In this document: one piece after another, positions 7,026-15,514 of the stretch
Layout: the number at the start of each line of letters is the position of its first letter
Position numbering within the stretch: position 1 is the stretch's first letter
DNA from: a bacterium
Lineage (GTDB): Bacteria > Eremiobacterota > Eremiobacteria > Baltobacterales > Baltobacteraceae
Direction of reading: 5' to 3'
Assembly (NCBI GenBank): GCA_021784715.1
Contig: JAJYHP010000029.1
Span: 1 to 37,355 of the forward strand
DNA length: 37,355 bases
Made by a program: the position numbers and the translations under genes
Notes under the pieces: model-generated
Database searches by the model: none
Told to the model about the DNA's origin: nothing
What the model saw: only the letters and a program-made list of their open reading frames with translations

Positions 7026-8519
7026 TTATGCGTCGCGTCTCCCCAGTGCTGCAGAAAATGCGGCGAGCACGCGCGCCTTCGTCAACGTGCGATCCACGAT
7101 CGGCGCGGGATAATCCTCGCCGACGATGCATCGAGCGTCACGCTGAACCTGCGGCGGCATCTGCCACGGCGCGTGCACGTACTTCGTCGGAACCGAGCGC
7201 AATGCAGGCAACATCGCGCGCACGAAGGCGCCCTCCGGATCGAAGCGCTGCCCTTGCAGCACCGGGTTGAAAATGCGGAAATACGGTGCGGCGTCGGTAC
7301 CGGTTGAGGCCGCCCACTGCCAGCCGCCGTTATTCTGCGCGAGATCGGCATCGGCGAGATGGCGCTCGAAATAACCCTCGCCCCATTGCCAGTTCATCAG
7401 CAGATCTTTCGTTAGAAACGAGGCCACGATCATCCGGAGACGGTTATGCATCCAACCCGTCGTGTTGAGTTGCTGCATCGCGGCATCGACGATCGGATAG
7501 CCGGTGCGCCCTTCACACCATGCCGCGAATGTCGCACGATCGTCGCGCCATGGAATCGCCGCCGTCTCCGCGACAAACGGCGCACTTGCGACGTGCGGAA
7601 AATTGCGCAATATCTGTTGGTAGAAATCGCGCCAAATCAGCTCCGAGATCCACACCTCGAGGCTCGCGCGCCGTTGCGGACTCGCGCCCTCCATCGCTGC
7701 GTGCGCACGCGCGACGCAGGTGCGAATGCCGATCGTTCCCGCACGCAGATCCGGCGAGAGCCGCGAGGTTCCGTCGAGCGCCGGCATATCGCGTTGCACC
7801 GCGTAGCCATCGCTCGCTCCGCCGAGCGCGAGAAAGCGATCGAGGCGCGCGCGCGCCTCCGCTTCACCGCACGCCGGGAAAGCCGTCGAGGAAGCGTACC
7901 CATACGCTTCGGGTGTAGGAACTTCGCGCGTTGCTCCGATCTCGGCGCTTGCGAGCAATTTTTGCGCGCTCGCGCGGTTCGAGTGCACCGGTAGGCGCGG
8001 CGCCAACGCGTGCTGGTCGAGCCAACGCCGTTTATACGGCGTGAAAATCTTATACGGCGCACCGCTCTCGGTGCGCACTTCGTCGGCACCGAAGTAGACG
8101 TGATCGAGCGATGCATGCACCGCGATCCCCGCCGCCTCGAGCGTTGCGCGAACGCGTTCGTCGCGAAGGCGCGCTTCGGGCTCGTAATCTTCGTTGTAGT
8201 AGATCGCATCTGCGCCGATCCGCCGGGCAAACGCGGTGAGTTGCTCTGCGAAGTCGCCTTCGAGCAGCGCGAGCTCGCTGCCGCGTTCGCGTACCTCCGC
8301 GCGTAGGGCCGCGAGCGCCGAAAAAAACGCCTGCACCAACGGCGCCCCCATTCGCTCGCTCCGCAAGAGCACTGGGTCGAGCACGAAAGCGAGCGCCACC
8401 TCATCGTTCGCGCGCGCCGCCTCGGCGAGCGCGACGTTGTCGCGCAAGCGCAGGTCGCGACGCAGCCAAAGGATGCTGCGCCGAGGAGTGCGCCCGGCGG
8501 GGCGGAAGGCTCGCGACAT
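7026..8519 (-). CDS. phrB: Deoxyribodipyrimidine photolyase (class I CPD photolyase)
   Basis: I start this at ATG 8519, giving 497 residues (MSRAFRPAGR...). The frame stays open to 8822, but that part is antisense to the epimerase gene. The N-terminal alpha/beta domain begins ILWLRRDLRLRDNVAL. The FAD-binding domain carries RLSPDLRAGTIG, ISELIWRDFYQQIL, GRTGYPIVDAAMQQL, WMHNRLRMIVASFLTKDL and the tryptophan-rich NGGWQWAASTGTDAAPYFRIFNP stretch, all standard for light-driven repair of cyclobutane pyrimidine dimers. A ribosome-binding site AAAGGTGG (8532-8525) precedes the start. The start codon overlaps that of the divergent epimerase gene by two bases. A cryptochrome role cannot be excluded, but CPD photolyase is the simplest reading. 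Confidence 0.93.
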   Translation of the reverse strand: MSRAFRPAGRTPRRSILWLRRDLRLRDNVALAEAARANDEVALAFVLDPVLLRSERMGAPLVQAFFSALAALRAEVRERGSELALLEGDFAEQLTAFARRIGADAIYYNEDYEPEARLRDERVRATLEAAGIAVHASLDHVYFGADEVRTESGAPYKIFTPYKRRWLDQHALAPRLPVHSNRASAQKLLASAEIGATREVPTPEAYGYASSTAFPACGEAEARARLDRFLALGGASDGYAVQRDMPALDGTSRLSPDLRAGTIGIRTCVARAHAAMEGASPQRRASLEVWISELIWRDFYQQILRNFPHVASAPFVAETAAIPWRDDRATFAAWCEGRTGYPIVDAAMQQLNTTGWMHNRLRMIVASFLTKDLLMNWQWGEGYFERHLADADLAQNNGGWQWAASTGTDAAPYFRIFNPVLQGQRFDPEGAFVRAMLPALRSVPTKYVHAPWQMPPQVQRDARCIVGEDYPAPIVDRTLTKARVLAAFSAALGRRDA

Positions 8520-8532
8520 GAACGCCACCTTT
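8504..8532. promoter_or_regulatory. Interlocked divergent starts and ribosome-binding sites
   Basis: The sequence CATG at 8517-8520 provides the photolyase start (8519-8517, minus) and the epimerase start (8518-8520, plus). GGAAGG (8504-8509) lies 8 bases before the plus start, inside the photolyase coding region. AAAGGTGG (8532-8525) lies before the minus start, inside the epimerase coding region. Both starts are thus supported, and each gene's promoter must lie inside the other's reading frame. Confidence 0.7.
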
Positions 8533-9534
8533 GCCGCGAGCGAACTCCGAATCCCGCTGAAGCATCCCTTCAAAATCACCCGCGGCGAGTCAACGTTCGC
8601 GCGCTCGGCGTTGCTGCGTTTCTCGTGCGATGGGATCGAGGGGCTCGGCGAGAGCGCGCCGATCGCCCGGTACCACGAATCGGTGGAATCGGTGCTCGGG
8701 TTTTTTTCCACGTATAACGCCGACGCCGCATCGCCGTATCGGCTTGAGCATCTGCTGCGATCGACGATTCCGCCGGCGGCGCGCTGCGCGCTCGATGTCG
8801 CGCTGCACGATTGGATCGGCAAGGCGTTGGGCCTGCCGCTCTACGACTATTTCGGTCTCGACCCAAGCGCGACGCCGACGACCTCGTTCACCATCGGCAT
8901 CGCCGATCCCGAAAGCACGCTCCGTAAAGTCGACGAAGTACGCGATCACCCGATTCTCAAAATCAAACTCGGGCTCGGCGCACTGCACGAGCAGATCGAA
9001 ACGATCGAAGCAGTTCGCGCGCGTTACACCGGAACGATTCGCATCGACGCCAACGAAGGTTGGGATGTCGACGAAGCGATCCTCATGCTCGCCGAACTTG
9101 CGCGCTTCGATATCGAGTTTTGCGAACAACCGATTCCGGCCGGCAACCCGGCCGGACTACGTGCGATCTCCGTGCGCAGCGCGATTCCCATCGTCACCGA
9201 CGAAGATTCATGCGATGCCACCGACCTGCCGCGACTCGCAGGCTGCGTCGCAGGGGTCAACGTCAAACTCGTCAAGTGCGGCGGACTGCGCGGCGCACTG
9301 GCGATGATTCACACCGCGCGCGCGCTCGGCCTGAAAGTGATGCTCGGCTGCATGGTAGAGAGCGCGATTCTCGCGACCGCCGCCGCGCAGATCAGCCCGC
9401 TCGTCGACTGGGCCGATATCGACGGCCCGTTTCTAACGCTCGGCGATCCTTTCGTCGGGCTCACCTACGAGCGCGGCAAGCTCGTTCTTCCCGGCGGGCC
9501 CGGCCTCGGCGTTCGCGAATCCCTCATCCCGTGA
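8518..9534 (+). CDS. dgcA: Enolase-superfamily epimerase: L-Ala-D/L-Glu epimerase or N-acetyl-D-Glu racemase (DgcA-like)
   Basis: A 338-residue enzyme of the muconate-lactonizing subgroup of the enolase superfamily. The acid/base KxK motif is LKIKLG (Lys148, Lys150). The Mg2+ ligands appear as Asp177 (RIDANEGW), Glu203 (FCEQPI) and Asp228 (TDEDSCD), with the opposite-face lysine in VNVKLVKCGG (Lys250). These are the marks of dipeptide epimerases such as YkfB/YcjG and of the related N-acetyl-D-glutamate racemase DgcA. The next gene, overlapping by GTGA, is a DUF1611 protein of the DgcN type, which favours DgcA. The peptide-binding lipoprotein and peptidase downstream would suit either substrate. 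Start ATG 8518 has GGAAGG upstream. The enzyme class is sure; substrate is inferred. Confidence 0.85.
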   Translation: MNATFAASELRIPLKHPFKITRGESTFARSALLRFSCDGIEGLGESAPIARYHESVESVLGFFSTYNADAASPYRLEHLLRSTIPPAARCALDVALHDWIGKALGLPLYDYFGLDPSATPTTSFTIGIADPESTLRKVDEVRDHPILKIKLGLGALHEQIETIEAVRARYTGTIRIDANEGWDVDEAILMLAELARFDIEFCEQPIPAGNPAGLRAISVRSAIPIVTDEDSCDATDLPRLAGCVAGVNVKLVKCGGLRGALAMIHTARALGLKVMLGCMVESAILATAAAQISPLVDWADIDGPFLTLGDPFVGLTYERGKLVLPGGPGLGVRESLIP

Positions 9535-10586
9535 GCCGTCGCTACGTCGTCCTCGCCCCGCATGCATTCGTTCAGAGTGCGAAAACCGCGCATGGCGTCA
9601 TCGCTTACGGCGACGATCCCGTCGTTGCCGTTATCGACCCGAGTTGCGCGGGCAATCGTGTCTGCGATGTCGTGCCGCATCTCGCGAAGTGCGATGCCCC
9701 AATCGTAGCCACGCTGCAAGAAGCGTTGGCGTTCGCACCGAGCGCACTGCTCATCGGCACCGCGCCGATCGGCGGAGCGCTCGATACACTCCGCGGCGGC
9801 GTTCTCGAAGCGATCCATGCCGGCCTCGACGTCGTCAGCGGGTTGCACACGATGCTCGCCGAGGATGCAGAGCTCGCGCGCGCCGCGCGCGAACGCGGTG
9901 TCCGCCTCTACGATCTGCGCGCCGTCCCTACCACACCGGTCTTTAGCGGTGCCGCCTACGCGGTTGAGTCACCGATTCTGTTGACCGTCGGAAACGACTG
10001 CAACGTCGGCAAGATGACGGTCTCGCTCGAACTCTGCGCAGCGGCGCAACGCGCGCAAAAACGGTGGACCTTCGTTCCGACCGGACAGACCGGTATCGCG
10101 ATCGCAGGCTGGGGAATCGCCATCGATCGAACGATCGCCGATTTTTCTGCCGGCGCAGGCGAGCGGCTCGTGCTTGAAGCAGCGGAACGACGCCCCGATG
10201 CAATCGTCGTCGAAGGACAGGGAGCGATCAATCACCCCGCTTACGCGCCGGTCACGCTCGCGCTGCTCTACGGCTGCGCGCCCGATGCACTCATCCTCGT
10301 TTGTATGCCGCACCGCGCGACGATCAAGGCGTACGCCACGCCGACGCTCCCATATCGCGAATCGATTCGCCTGCACGAAGCGCTGCTGGCCTCGGTGAAA
10401 CCGGCGAACGTCATCGGCATCGCGCTCAATACGCGCGGTCTCGACGAAACGACGGCACGAGCGGAGATCGTGCGTGCGCGCGCCGAGACGCAACTCCCTG
10501 CCGAGGATCTCGTTCGCTTCGGCGCCGACGCCTTCTATGCCGAGATCGCGGGTTCGCTGCGCAAACGCGAGGCGCGTACCGCATGA
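9531..10586 (+). CDS. dgcN: DUF1611 / DgcN-like protein (putative D-glutamate N-acetyltransferase)
   Basis: A GTG start at 9531 overlaps the previous stop as GTGA and yields 351 residues, the normal family length. The N-terminal half resembles a Rossmann-like domain (VVAVIDPSCAGNRVCDVVPHL, ALLIGTAPIGG). The C-terminal half has a P-loop-like GNDCNVGKMT (154-163), a PTGQTGIAIAGWG stretch and VEGQGAINHPAY, all hallmarks of DUF1611. DgcN proteins of this family have been described as D-glutamate N-acetyltransferases acting with DgcA, which racemises the N-acetyl-D-Glu to the L form for catabolism. The pairing here reproduces that gene order. Whether this one acetylates D-Glu is inference. The stop overlaps the next gene's start as ATGA. 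Confidence 0.8.
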   Translation: MSRRYVVLAPHAFVQSAKTAHGVIAYGDDPVVAVIDPSCAGNRVCDVVPHLAKCDAPIVATLQEALAFAPSALLIGTAPIGGALDTLRGGVLEAIHAGLDVVSGLHTMLAEDAELARAARERGVRLYDLRAVPTTPVFSGAAYAVESPILLTVGNDCNVGKMTVSLELCAAAQRAQKRWTFVPTGQTGIAIAGWGIAIDRTIADFSAGAGERLVLEAAERRPDAIVVEGQGAINHPAYAPVTLALLYGCAPDALILVCMPHRATIKAYATPTLPYRESIRLHEALLASVKPANVIGIALNTRGLDETTARAEIVRARAETQLPAEDLVRFGADAFYAEIAGSLRKREARTA

Positions 10587-12196
10587 AGCCGCTCTTCGCG
10601 GCGCTCTGTATTGCCGTACTCGCGTGCGGCTTCGTCGGCTGCGCGGCAAATCGTCCGCCCCCGCATACGTTGCGCCTCGGCGAACCCGACGAGCCCGACA
10701 ATCTCAACCCGCTCTTCGGCGAAGCAGCGGCAAGCGATCTCGCCGATGGAATGCTCTACAGTTATCTCCTGCGCTATGACGCTCGCGGCAATTACATTCC
10801 CGATCTCGCCACGCAAGTGCCGACACTTCGCAACGGCGGCATTAGCAACGACGGAAAAACGATCACCATCCATATGCGCCACGGCGTGCGCTGGGCCGAC
10901 GGAGCGCCGCTCGACGCGCGCGACTGGATGTTCACCTATCACGCGGTTTTCAATCCGCGCAACAACGTAAAGACGCGCTATGCTTGGGACGATATCGCTT
11001 CGGCAAGCGATCCGACGCGCCACACGATCGTCATTCACCTCAAACATCCGATGGCAGCCTTTCTCGGCATTCTCGCCATCGGCGGCTCGGGCTATCCTCC
11101 GCTCCCCGCGCACCTGCTCGCAAAGCTTCCGAGCCTCAATCGCGCCGCGTTTAACAATGCGCCGCTTTCGAGCGGCCCGTTCGTGCTCGAAGATTGGCAC
11201 CACGGCGCCTCGCTGACCTTCGCTGCAAACCCTTACTACTTCCGCGGGAAGCCGAAGCTCGCGCACGTTCGTTGGGTCGTCATTCCGAACGCCAATTCGA
11301 TGCTCAATGCCTTACGCACGCACGAGATCGACGTCGATCCGTCGGTTGGCGAGACGCAGATTCCCGAACTTGCATCGATCCCCGGCATCCGCGTCGTGCA
11401 CACATTGCTCGCGAATTGGCGACACCTTGGTTTTAATTGTAGCCGTCCGATTCTGCGCGACGTACGCGTGCGGCTCGCTATCGCCGAAGGGATCGACTGG
11501 AAGCGCCTACGCGACACCATCTATCACGGCGTCGATCTCGCCGCGGTCTCCGACATTTTTCCCGAGTCGTGGGCGGCACCGAAGATCGCTCCCTATCCTT
11601 ACGATCCCGCCCACGCCGCGGCGCTGCTGCGCGCCGCAGGATGGCGACGCTCCGGCCACCGCATTCGCACGCGCGACGGAAAGCGGCTGGTCCTAACGAT
11701 TATCAGCGGCAGCAATCGCCAATCGAACGAGCGCGCGGAGGTGCTCATGCAAGCGATGCTGCGCAAACTCGGTGTCGATCTACGCATTCGGAATTTTCCG
11801 CCGAGTTTTCTCTTCGCTCAGAACGGGCCAATCTATAGCGGCCATTACGATATGGAGTGGAGCATCGACACCAACGGACCTGACCCCGACAACAGCGGCT
11901 CGTGGAACAGCGCCTTCATTCCGCCCAACGGTGCGAACACGAATTGGTTGCGCGACCGCATCGTCGACGAAACTTCGCAAGCCGCAGCGACAACTTTTAA
12001 CCAATCACGACGCAAGAAGCTTTACCAACGCGAGGAAGAGCGCATCCATCAACTCGTGCCGATGGTCTTCGTCTATTGGGAGCGTTCGACGACCGCTATC
12101 GACGATCGGGTGCGCGGATACATTCCGGCGTCGTTCATCGGCGATTCGTGGAATGCGTGGCAATGGGAGGTCGTGCCGTCGGCTTCGCACTCGTAA
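10583..12196 (+). CDS. Peptide ABC-transporter substrate-binding lipoprotein (SBP family 5, DppA/OppA-like)
   Basis: A 537-residue exported lipoprotein. The N-terminus has a hydrophobic signal ending in a lipobox-like FVGC at about residue 20. The mature part starts LRLGEPDEPDNLNPLFGE and continues through ISNDGKTITIHMRHGVRWADGAPLDARDW, LSSGPFVLEDW and DVRVRLAIAEGIDW, all typical of the family that binds di- and oligopeptides for an ABC importer. Start ATG 10583 overlaps dgcN by ATGA. No permease or ATPase genes are in the window, so it must use a transporter encoded elsewhere or act as a sensor. Given its neighbours, muropeptides or D-Glu peptides are plausible ligands (inference). Confidence 0.9.
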   Translation: MKPLFAALCIAVLACGFVGCAANRPPPHTLRLGEPDEPDNLNPLFGEAAASDLADGMLYSYLLRYDARGNYIPDLATQVPTLRNGGISNDGKTITIHMRHGVRWADGAPLDARDWMFTYHAVFNPRNNVKTRYAWDDIASASDPTRHTIVIHLKHPMAAFLGILAIGGSGYPPLPAHLLAKLPSLNRAAFNNAPLSSGPFVLEDWHHGASLTFAANPYYFRGKPKLAHVRWVVIPNANSMLNALRTHEIDVDPSVGETQIPELASIPGIRVVHTLLANWRHLGFNCSRPILRDVRVRLAIAEGIDWKRLRDTIYHGVDLAAVSDIFPESWAAPKIAPYPYDPAHAAALLRAAGWRRSGHRIRTRDGKRLVLTIISGSNRQSNERAEVLMQAMLRKLGVDLRIRNFPPSFLFAQNGPIYSGHYDMEWSIDTNGPDPDNSGSWNSAFIPPNGANTNWLRDRIVDETSQAAATTFNQSRRKKLYQREEERIHQLVPMVFVYWERSTTAIDDRVRGYIPASFIGDSWNAWQWEVVPSASHS

Positions 12197-13044
12197 CCAA
12201 TACCGCTTCGACGACCACGCTGCGTTGCGAGCCGGCGCGCGAGGCGCTACTCTCGTGGAACACTTTTGCAGAGAACGGCGAGATCGTATTTTCGTTGCGC
12301 AGCGGAGCAGCGAGCGTCAGCCCCTGGCTTCCCTTCGCCCGCTGGTCGCCGCAATCGCGTCGTTCCTTTCCCTGTAATTTGCTCGGCGTCAGCGTGCTTA
12401 CCGATATCATCCGCAGCGAAGTTCCGTTCGATACCGTGGTGGTACGCACCGATGCCGACGGCTTGCAAAGCCTCGCGCTTGCAACCCCGAGCGAACAAGT
12501 GCCTTCGCTACCCTATGCCGGCGGCGCGCGCATCCACGACGTTCCGCTACAGACGCAATACGTCGTCGCCGGCGAGAACGGTTGGTGCAGCCCAGCAGCG
12601 CTTGCGATGCTTTTGCGCTTTCACGGAATCGACGCACGAATCGAAGATGTCGCCGCCGGAGTTTTCGACGAAATCTACGGCGGCTACGGCAACTGGGCGC
12701 TCAATGTCGCGTATGCCGGTGCGCAGAGCCTGCGTGCCGCGCTCGCCTATGTCGGCTCGCTCGATATCGCCGAACGCTTTATCGAGCGGAATCTTCCGCT
12801 GGCGATCTCGTATGCATGGGAAGAAGGCGATCTTCCCGGCGCGCCGCTGCCTCGCTCCGCAGGGCATCTCGCGGTTCTCTGCGGCTTCACGTCGAACGGC
12901 GACTGCGTGATGAACGACCCGGCGGCAACGCGCATTCGCAGTATCTACCCGCGCCGCGCACTCGAGCGCTGCTGGCAGCAACACGGCGGCGTCGCCTACA
13001 TCCTCGCACCGGTCGGCATCGCCTTCGCCGATATCCTTGCATGA
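12163..13044 (+). CDS. C39-like cysteine peptidase (Peptidase_C39_2 type)
   Basis: With ATG 12163 the protein has 293 residues and overlaps the previous gene by 34 bases; GTG 12157 is an alternative, and neither has a clear ribosome-binding site. The C-terminal half is a papain-fold peptidase: ENGWCSPAALAMLLRFHG gives catalytic Cys142, RSAGHLAVLCGF gives His235, and MNDPAA gives Asn251/Asp252. The N-terminal half (SWNTFAENGEIVFSLR, PWLPFARWSP, VVVRTDADGLQSLAL) resembles the beta-rich domain in front of C39_2 peptidases in other bacteria. No signal peptide is seen. Because epimerase, DgcN-like and peptide-binding genes precede it, it may cleave cell-wall peptides, the position YkfC holds in the Bacillus ykf operon (inference). 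Confidence 0.8.
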   Translation: MGGRAVGFALVTNTASTTTLRCEPAREALLSWNTFAENGEIVFSLRSGAASVSPWLPFARWSPQSRRSFPCNLLGVSVLTDIIRSEVPFDTVVVRTDADGLQSLALATPSEQVPSLPYAGGARIHDVPLQTQYVVAGENGWCSPAALAMLLRFHGIDARIEDVAAGVFDEIYGGYGNWALNVAYAGAQSLRAALAYVGSLDIAERFIERNLPLAISYAWEEGDLPGAPLPRSAGHLAVLCGFTSNGDCVMNDPAATRIRSIYPRRALERCWQQHGGVAYILAPVGIAFADILA

Positions 13045-13562
13045 GCGCAGCGCAACCTCCGGATCGTCTCGTCGGCGTCGCCGAGCTTCCCGACGTTCCG
13101 CTGCATATCGTACTCGTCGAACCGGAGATTCCGCCGAATACCGGAAACGTCGCGCGCCTCTGCGCTGCCACGGGTGCGGCGCTGCACCTCGTCGAGCCGC
13201 TCGGTTTCGCCATCGACGACCGTTCGCTCAAACGCGCCGGACTCGATTATTGGGAACGGCTGCACGTCGTCGTCCATCGCGATCTCGACGCATTCTTACA
13301 GACGCCGATTGCAGCGCGTCTCTGGTTGCTCTCGACCCGCGCGCACGCGCGCTACGATACCGCTCCATTCGCATACGGTGATGCGTTGGTATTCGGGCGC
13401 GAGACGAAGGGCTTGCCGCAAGCGATCCTCGACCGATTCCCGGAGCGGACGTTACGAATACCGATGCGCGAGGATTCCGTGCGTAGCATCAATCTCTCGA
13501 CTGCCGTCGGCATCGTCACCTTTGCCGCGTTGCAACGGCTCGACTTTCCGAACTTGCGCTAA
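13041..13562 (+). CDS. trmL: tRNA (cytidine/uridine-34 2'-O)-methyltransferase TrmL
   Basis: A 173-residue SPOUT-fold methyltransferase that 2'-O-methylates the wobble base of certain leucine tRNAs using S-adenosylmethionine. The compact form without an N-terminal RNA-binding domain is typical. The three knot motifs are present: PEIPPNTGNVARLC near the start, VFGRETKGLP in the middle and IPMREDSVRSINLSTAVGIV at the end. The start overlaps the C39 gene stop as ATGA. It closes the epimerase operon, 5 bases from the convergent MFS gene, and seems functionally unrelated to the upstream genes. Confidence 0.92.
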   Translation: MSAAQPPDRLVGVAELPDVPLHIVLVEPEIPPNTGNVARLCAATGAALHLVEPLGFAIDDRSLKRAGLDYWERLHVVVHRDLDAFLQTPIAARLWLLSTRAHARYDTAPFAYGDALVFGRETKGLPQAILDRFPERTLRIPMREDSVRSINLSTAVGIVTFAALQRLDFPNLR

Positions 13563-13567
13563 CGGCG

Positions 13568-14803
13568 CTACGCCGTCCGCAATGTTTTTCGCGGTAAGAA
13601 AATCGTTCCGACGAGAGCGAGTACCGCGAAGATCGCAACGCTTTCAAAGATCGGCACGCTGCCGAAGCGATCGCCGATCGCCCCGAAGAGCGGCTGCGCG
13701 AGCCCACCGATCGTAACCGCGAGACCGAGCGTCACCCCCGACGCCACGCCGATGCGATTCGGAAGATACTCCTGGCCAAGCACGACGATCACACCCGCAG
13801 ATAATCCGACCGAGAGCCCGAAGAACGCTGCAGCGAGAACGACATAGCCGACGTTCGGAGCAAAGGTGCCGACCCACGCAAGTGCGGCTGCGCCGGCGAG
13901 CGTCCCCGCCATCGAGATCGCAATGACCCGCCGACGCCCGAAGCGATCGGCAAGGCGACCGCCCCACATCGTACCCAACGAGCCGACCAGGAGCATCGCC
14001 GCTAAAACGATGCTACCGCCGGTCTTGCTCGCATGCGCGACGGAGATCGCAAAGACCGGAAGAAACGTCACGCCCGCGAAAAACGTCGTCGAACGAAGGA
14101 CGACGACCGCAACGAGTGCGCCGAAAGCGCGCCAATCGTCGGGTACATTCGGACGCTCGTTAACGGCGCGGTTCGCGCGCGCGCGCGTCGCGTGAAAATG
14201 TTGCTGCGTAAACAACAGGATCGCAGCCATCATCACACCGGGAATTGCGAGAAACGCCGTGCCTTCAAGGCCGAAGTGCAGGATGAGCGGCGTGGTAACG
14301 ATCGGCCCAACGGCGAATCCGAGATATCCGCCGAGCGTAAAAATACTGACGCCGGTCGCACGTTTGTCACCGGCAAAAAAATTCGCAAATCGCGAACTCT
14401 CCGGATGAAACGCCGCTGTACCGATGCCGGCAATCAACGCCGCCAGCCACATCATCGGCAATGAATGCGCGAGCCCAATTGCAGCGGTTCCGGTACAGGC
14501 GAGCACAAGCGCAGCGGGAATGATCCATGGCATCGAACGCCGATCGGACCAATGGCCGAAGAAAGGTTGAACGACCGACGATGAAAGATTCATCGCGAGT
14601 ACCAGCGTTGCGGCGGTCGCGAGGTTGAGGCCGCGATGGCCGATCAACCACGGAATCATCGCCGGAATCGCGGATTGGTTCGCGTCGTTGACAATATGCG
14701 CGATCGAGAGCAGGGAGATTCCCCGCCGGTCAATACCCGCTTCGGCGATAGGAAAGGGAAGCGCTTCGCTGCTCACGCTCGTAAAAACGTATTTCCCCGG
14801 CAT
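13568..14803 (-). CDS. MFS transporter, fosmidomycin-resistance (Fsr)-like
   Basis: A 411-residue protein with about twelve hydrophobic segments. It starts ISLLSIAHIVNDANQSAIPAMIP, the pattern (SxxHxxxDxxxxxxPxxxP) typical of Fsr-type efflux proteins. The cytoplasmic loop motif GHWSDRRSMPW and its second-half repeat GRLADRFGRRRV are the MFS A-motifs. AFHPESSRFA and GGYLGFAVGP match the Fsr subgroup. It is therefore a proton-driven exporter of the inner membrane; the substrate is unknown. The first 28 residues are probably cytoplasmic, and internal starts are possible. It is divergent from the PaiB-like gene (57-base gap) and convergent with trmL. Confidence 0.85.
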   Translation of the reverse strand: MPGKYVFTSVSSEALPFPIAEAGIDRRGISLLSIAHIVNDANQSAIPAMIPWLIGHRGLNLATAATLVLAMNLSSSVVQPFFGHWSDRRSMPWIIPAALVLACTGTAAIGLAHSLPMMWLAALIAGIGTAAFHPESSRFANFFAGDKRATGVSIFTLGGYLGFAVGPIVTTPLILHFGLEGTAFLAIPGVMMAAILLFTQQHFHATRARANRAVNERPNVPDDWRAFGALVAVVVLRSTTFFAGVTFLPVFAISVAHASKTGGSIVLAAMLLVGSLGTMWGGRLADRFGRRRVIAISMAGTLAGAAALAWVGTFAPNVGYVVLAAAFFGLSVGLSAGVIVVLGQEYLPNRIGVASGVTLGLAVTIGGLAQPLFGAIGDRFGSVPIFESVAIFAVLALVGTIFLPRKTLRTA

Positions 14804-14860
14804 CGGGTTTCAGCGACGTTGGTCGCACCGCAACGATGAACCGCACGAAGGAGTAACACG

Positions 14861-15514
14861 ATGTACCGACCACCGATTTTTGCTATCGACGAGGATCGCG
14901 AGATCGAGCGCTTGATTCATCAGTATCCTTTCGGACTGCTCGTGACCGGCGACACCGACGAAGCCCCGGTTGCAACGCATATCCCGATGATCGCGCAACG
15001 CAGCGGAAGCGGGCTACGATTGCTCGGCCACATCGCACGCGCGAACCCGCAGTGCGCGGCGATTCACGTCGCGCGGCCGGCGCTTGCGGTCTTTACCGGC
15101 GCACACGCGTACATCTCGCCGTCCTGGTACGATCCGCCGTACCCGCAGGTTCCGACCTGGAACTATAGCGCCGTCCACGCGCGCGGACGCCTTCACGAGG
15201 CCACGGATCCCTACGCGATTCTTTCCGCGCTTACGACGTGTTTCGAATCGAAATTCGACGTACCGTGGGAGTTCGCGCGACTCGACCGTTCCTATGTGGA
15301 AGATCAGATGCGCGGTATCGTGGCCTTCGAAATGATCGTCGAACGCATCGAGGGCAAAGCAAAGTTCAGCCAAAATCGGTCGGAGCGCGATGCCGCGGGC
15401 GCGATCGCCGGATTGAAGGGAAGCGACGAGCCGCTCGACCGCGCCTGCGCTGCGGAAATGCAGCGGTTCTTTGAGCAACGCGAGAACGTTACGTTGGCTC
15501 CGGCGAAGGAGTGA
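14861..15514 (+). CDS. PaiB-family FMN-binding protein (putative negative transcriptional regulator)
   Basis: A 217-residue split-barrel flavin-binding protein. It begins MYRPPIFAIDE and includes YPFGLLVTGDTDEAPVATHIP, LLGHIARANPQ, FTGAHAYISPSWY and VPTWNYSAVHARG, all PaiB signatures. The C-terminus reads KAKFSQNRSERDAAGAIAGL, matching the family's KxSQNR motif. PaiB in Bacillus represses sporulation and protease genes, but most members have unproven roles, including possible FMN or heme chemistry. A good ribosome-binding site (AAGGAG, 8 bases upstream) sets the start. The gene overlaps the convergent small lipoprotein by 26 bases. Confidence 0.9.
   Translation: MYRPPIFAIDEDREIERLIHQYPFGLLVTGDTDEAPVATHIPMIAQRSGSGLRLLGHIARANPQCAAIHVARPALAVFTGAHAYISPSWYDPPYPQVPTWNYSAVHARGRLHEATDPYAILSALTTCFESKFDVPWEFARLDRSYVEDQMRGIVAFEMIVERIEGKAKFSQNRSERDAAGAIAGLKGSDEPLDRACAAEMQRFFEQRENVTLAPAKE

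Noticed and set aside
8520..8822. 101-residue N-terminal extension of the photolyase frame
   Set aside because: It is antisense to the epimerase gene and does not resemble a photolyase; a ribosome-binding site supports ATG 8519.
12163..13044. Bacteriocin-processing C39 domain
   Set aside because: There is no ABC-transporter fusion, membrane segment or double-glycine precursor nearby; the C39_2 form with a beta-rich N-terminal part fits better.
13563..13567. Shared terminator between convergent trmL and MFS genes
   Set aside because: Only five bases separate the stops and no GC-rich hairpin with a T-run is visible there.
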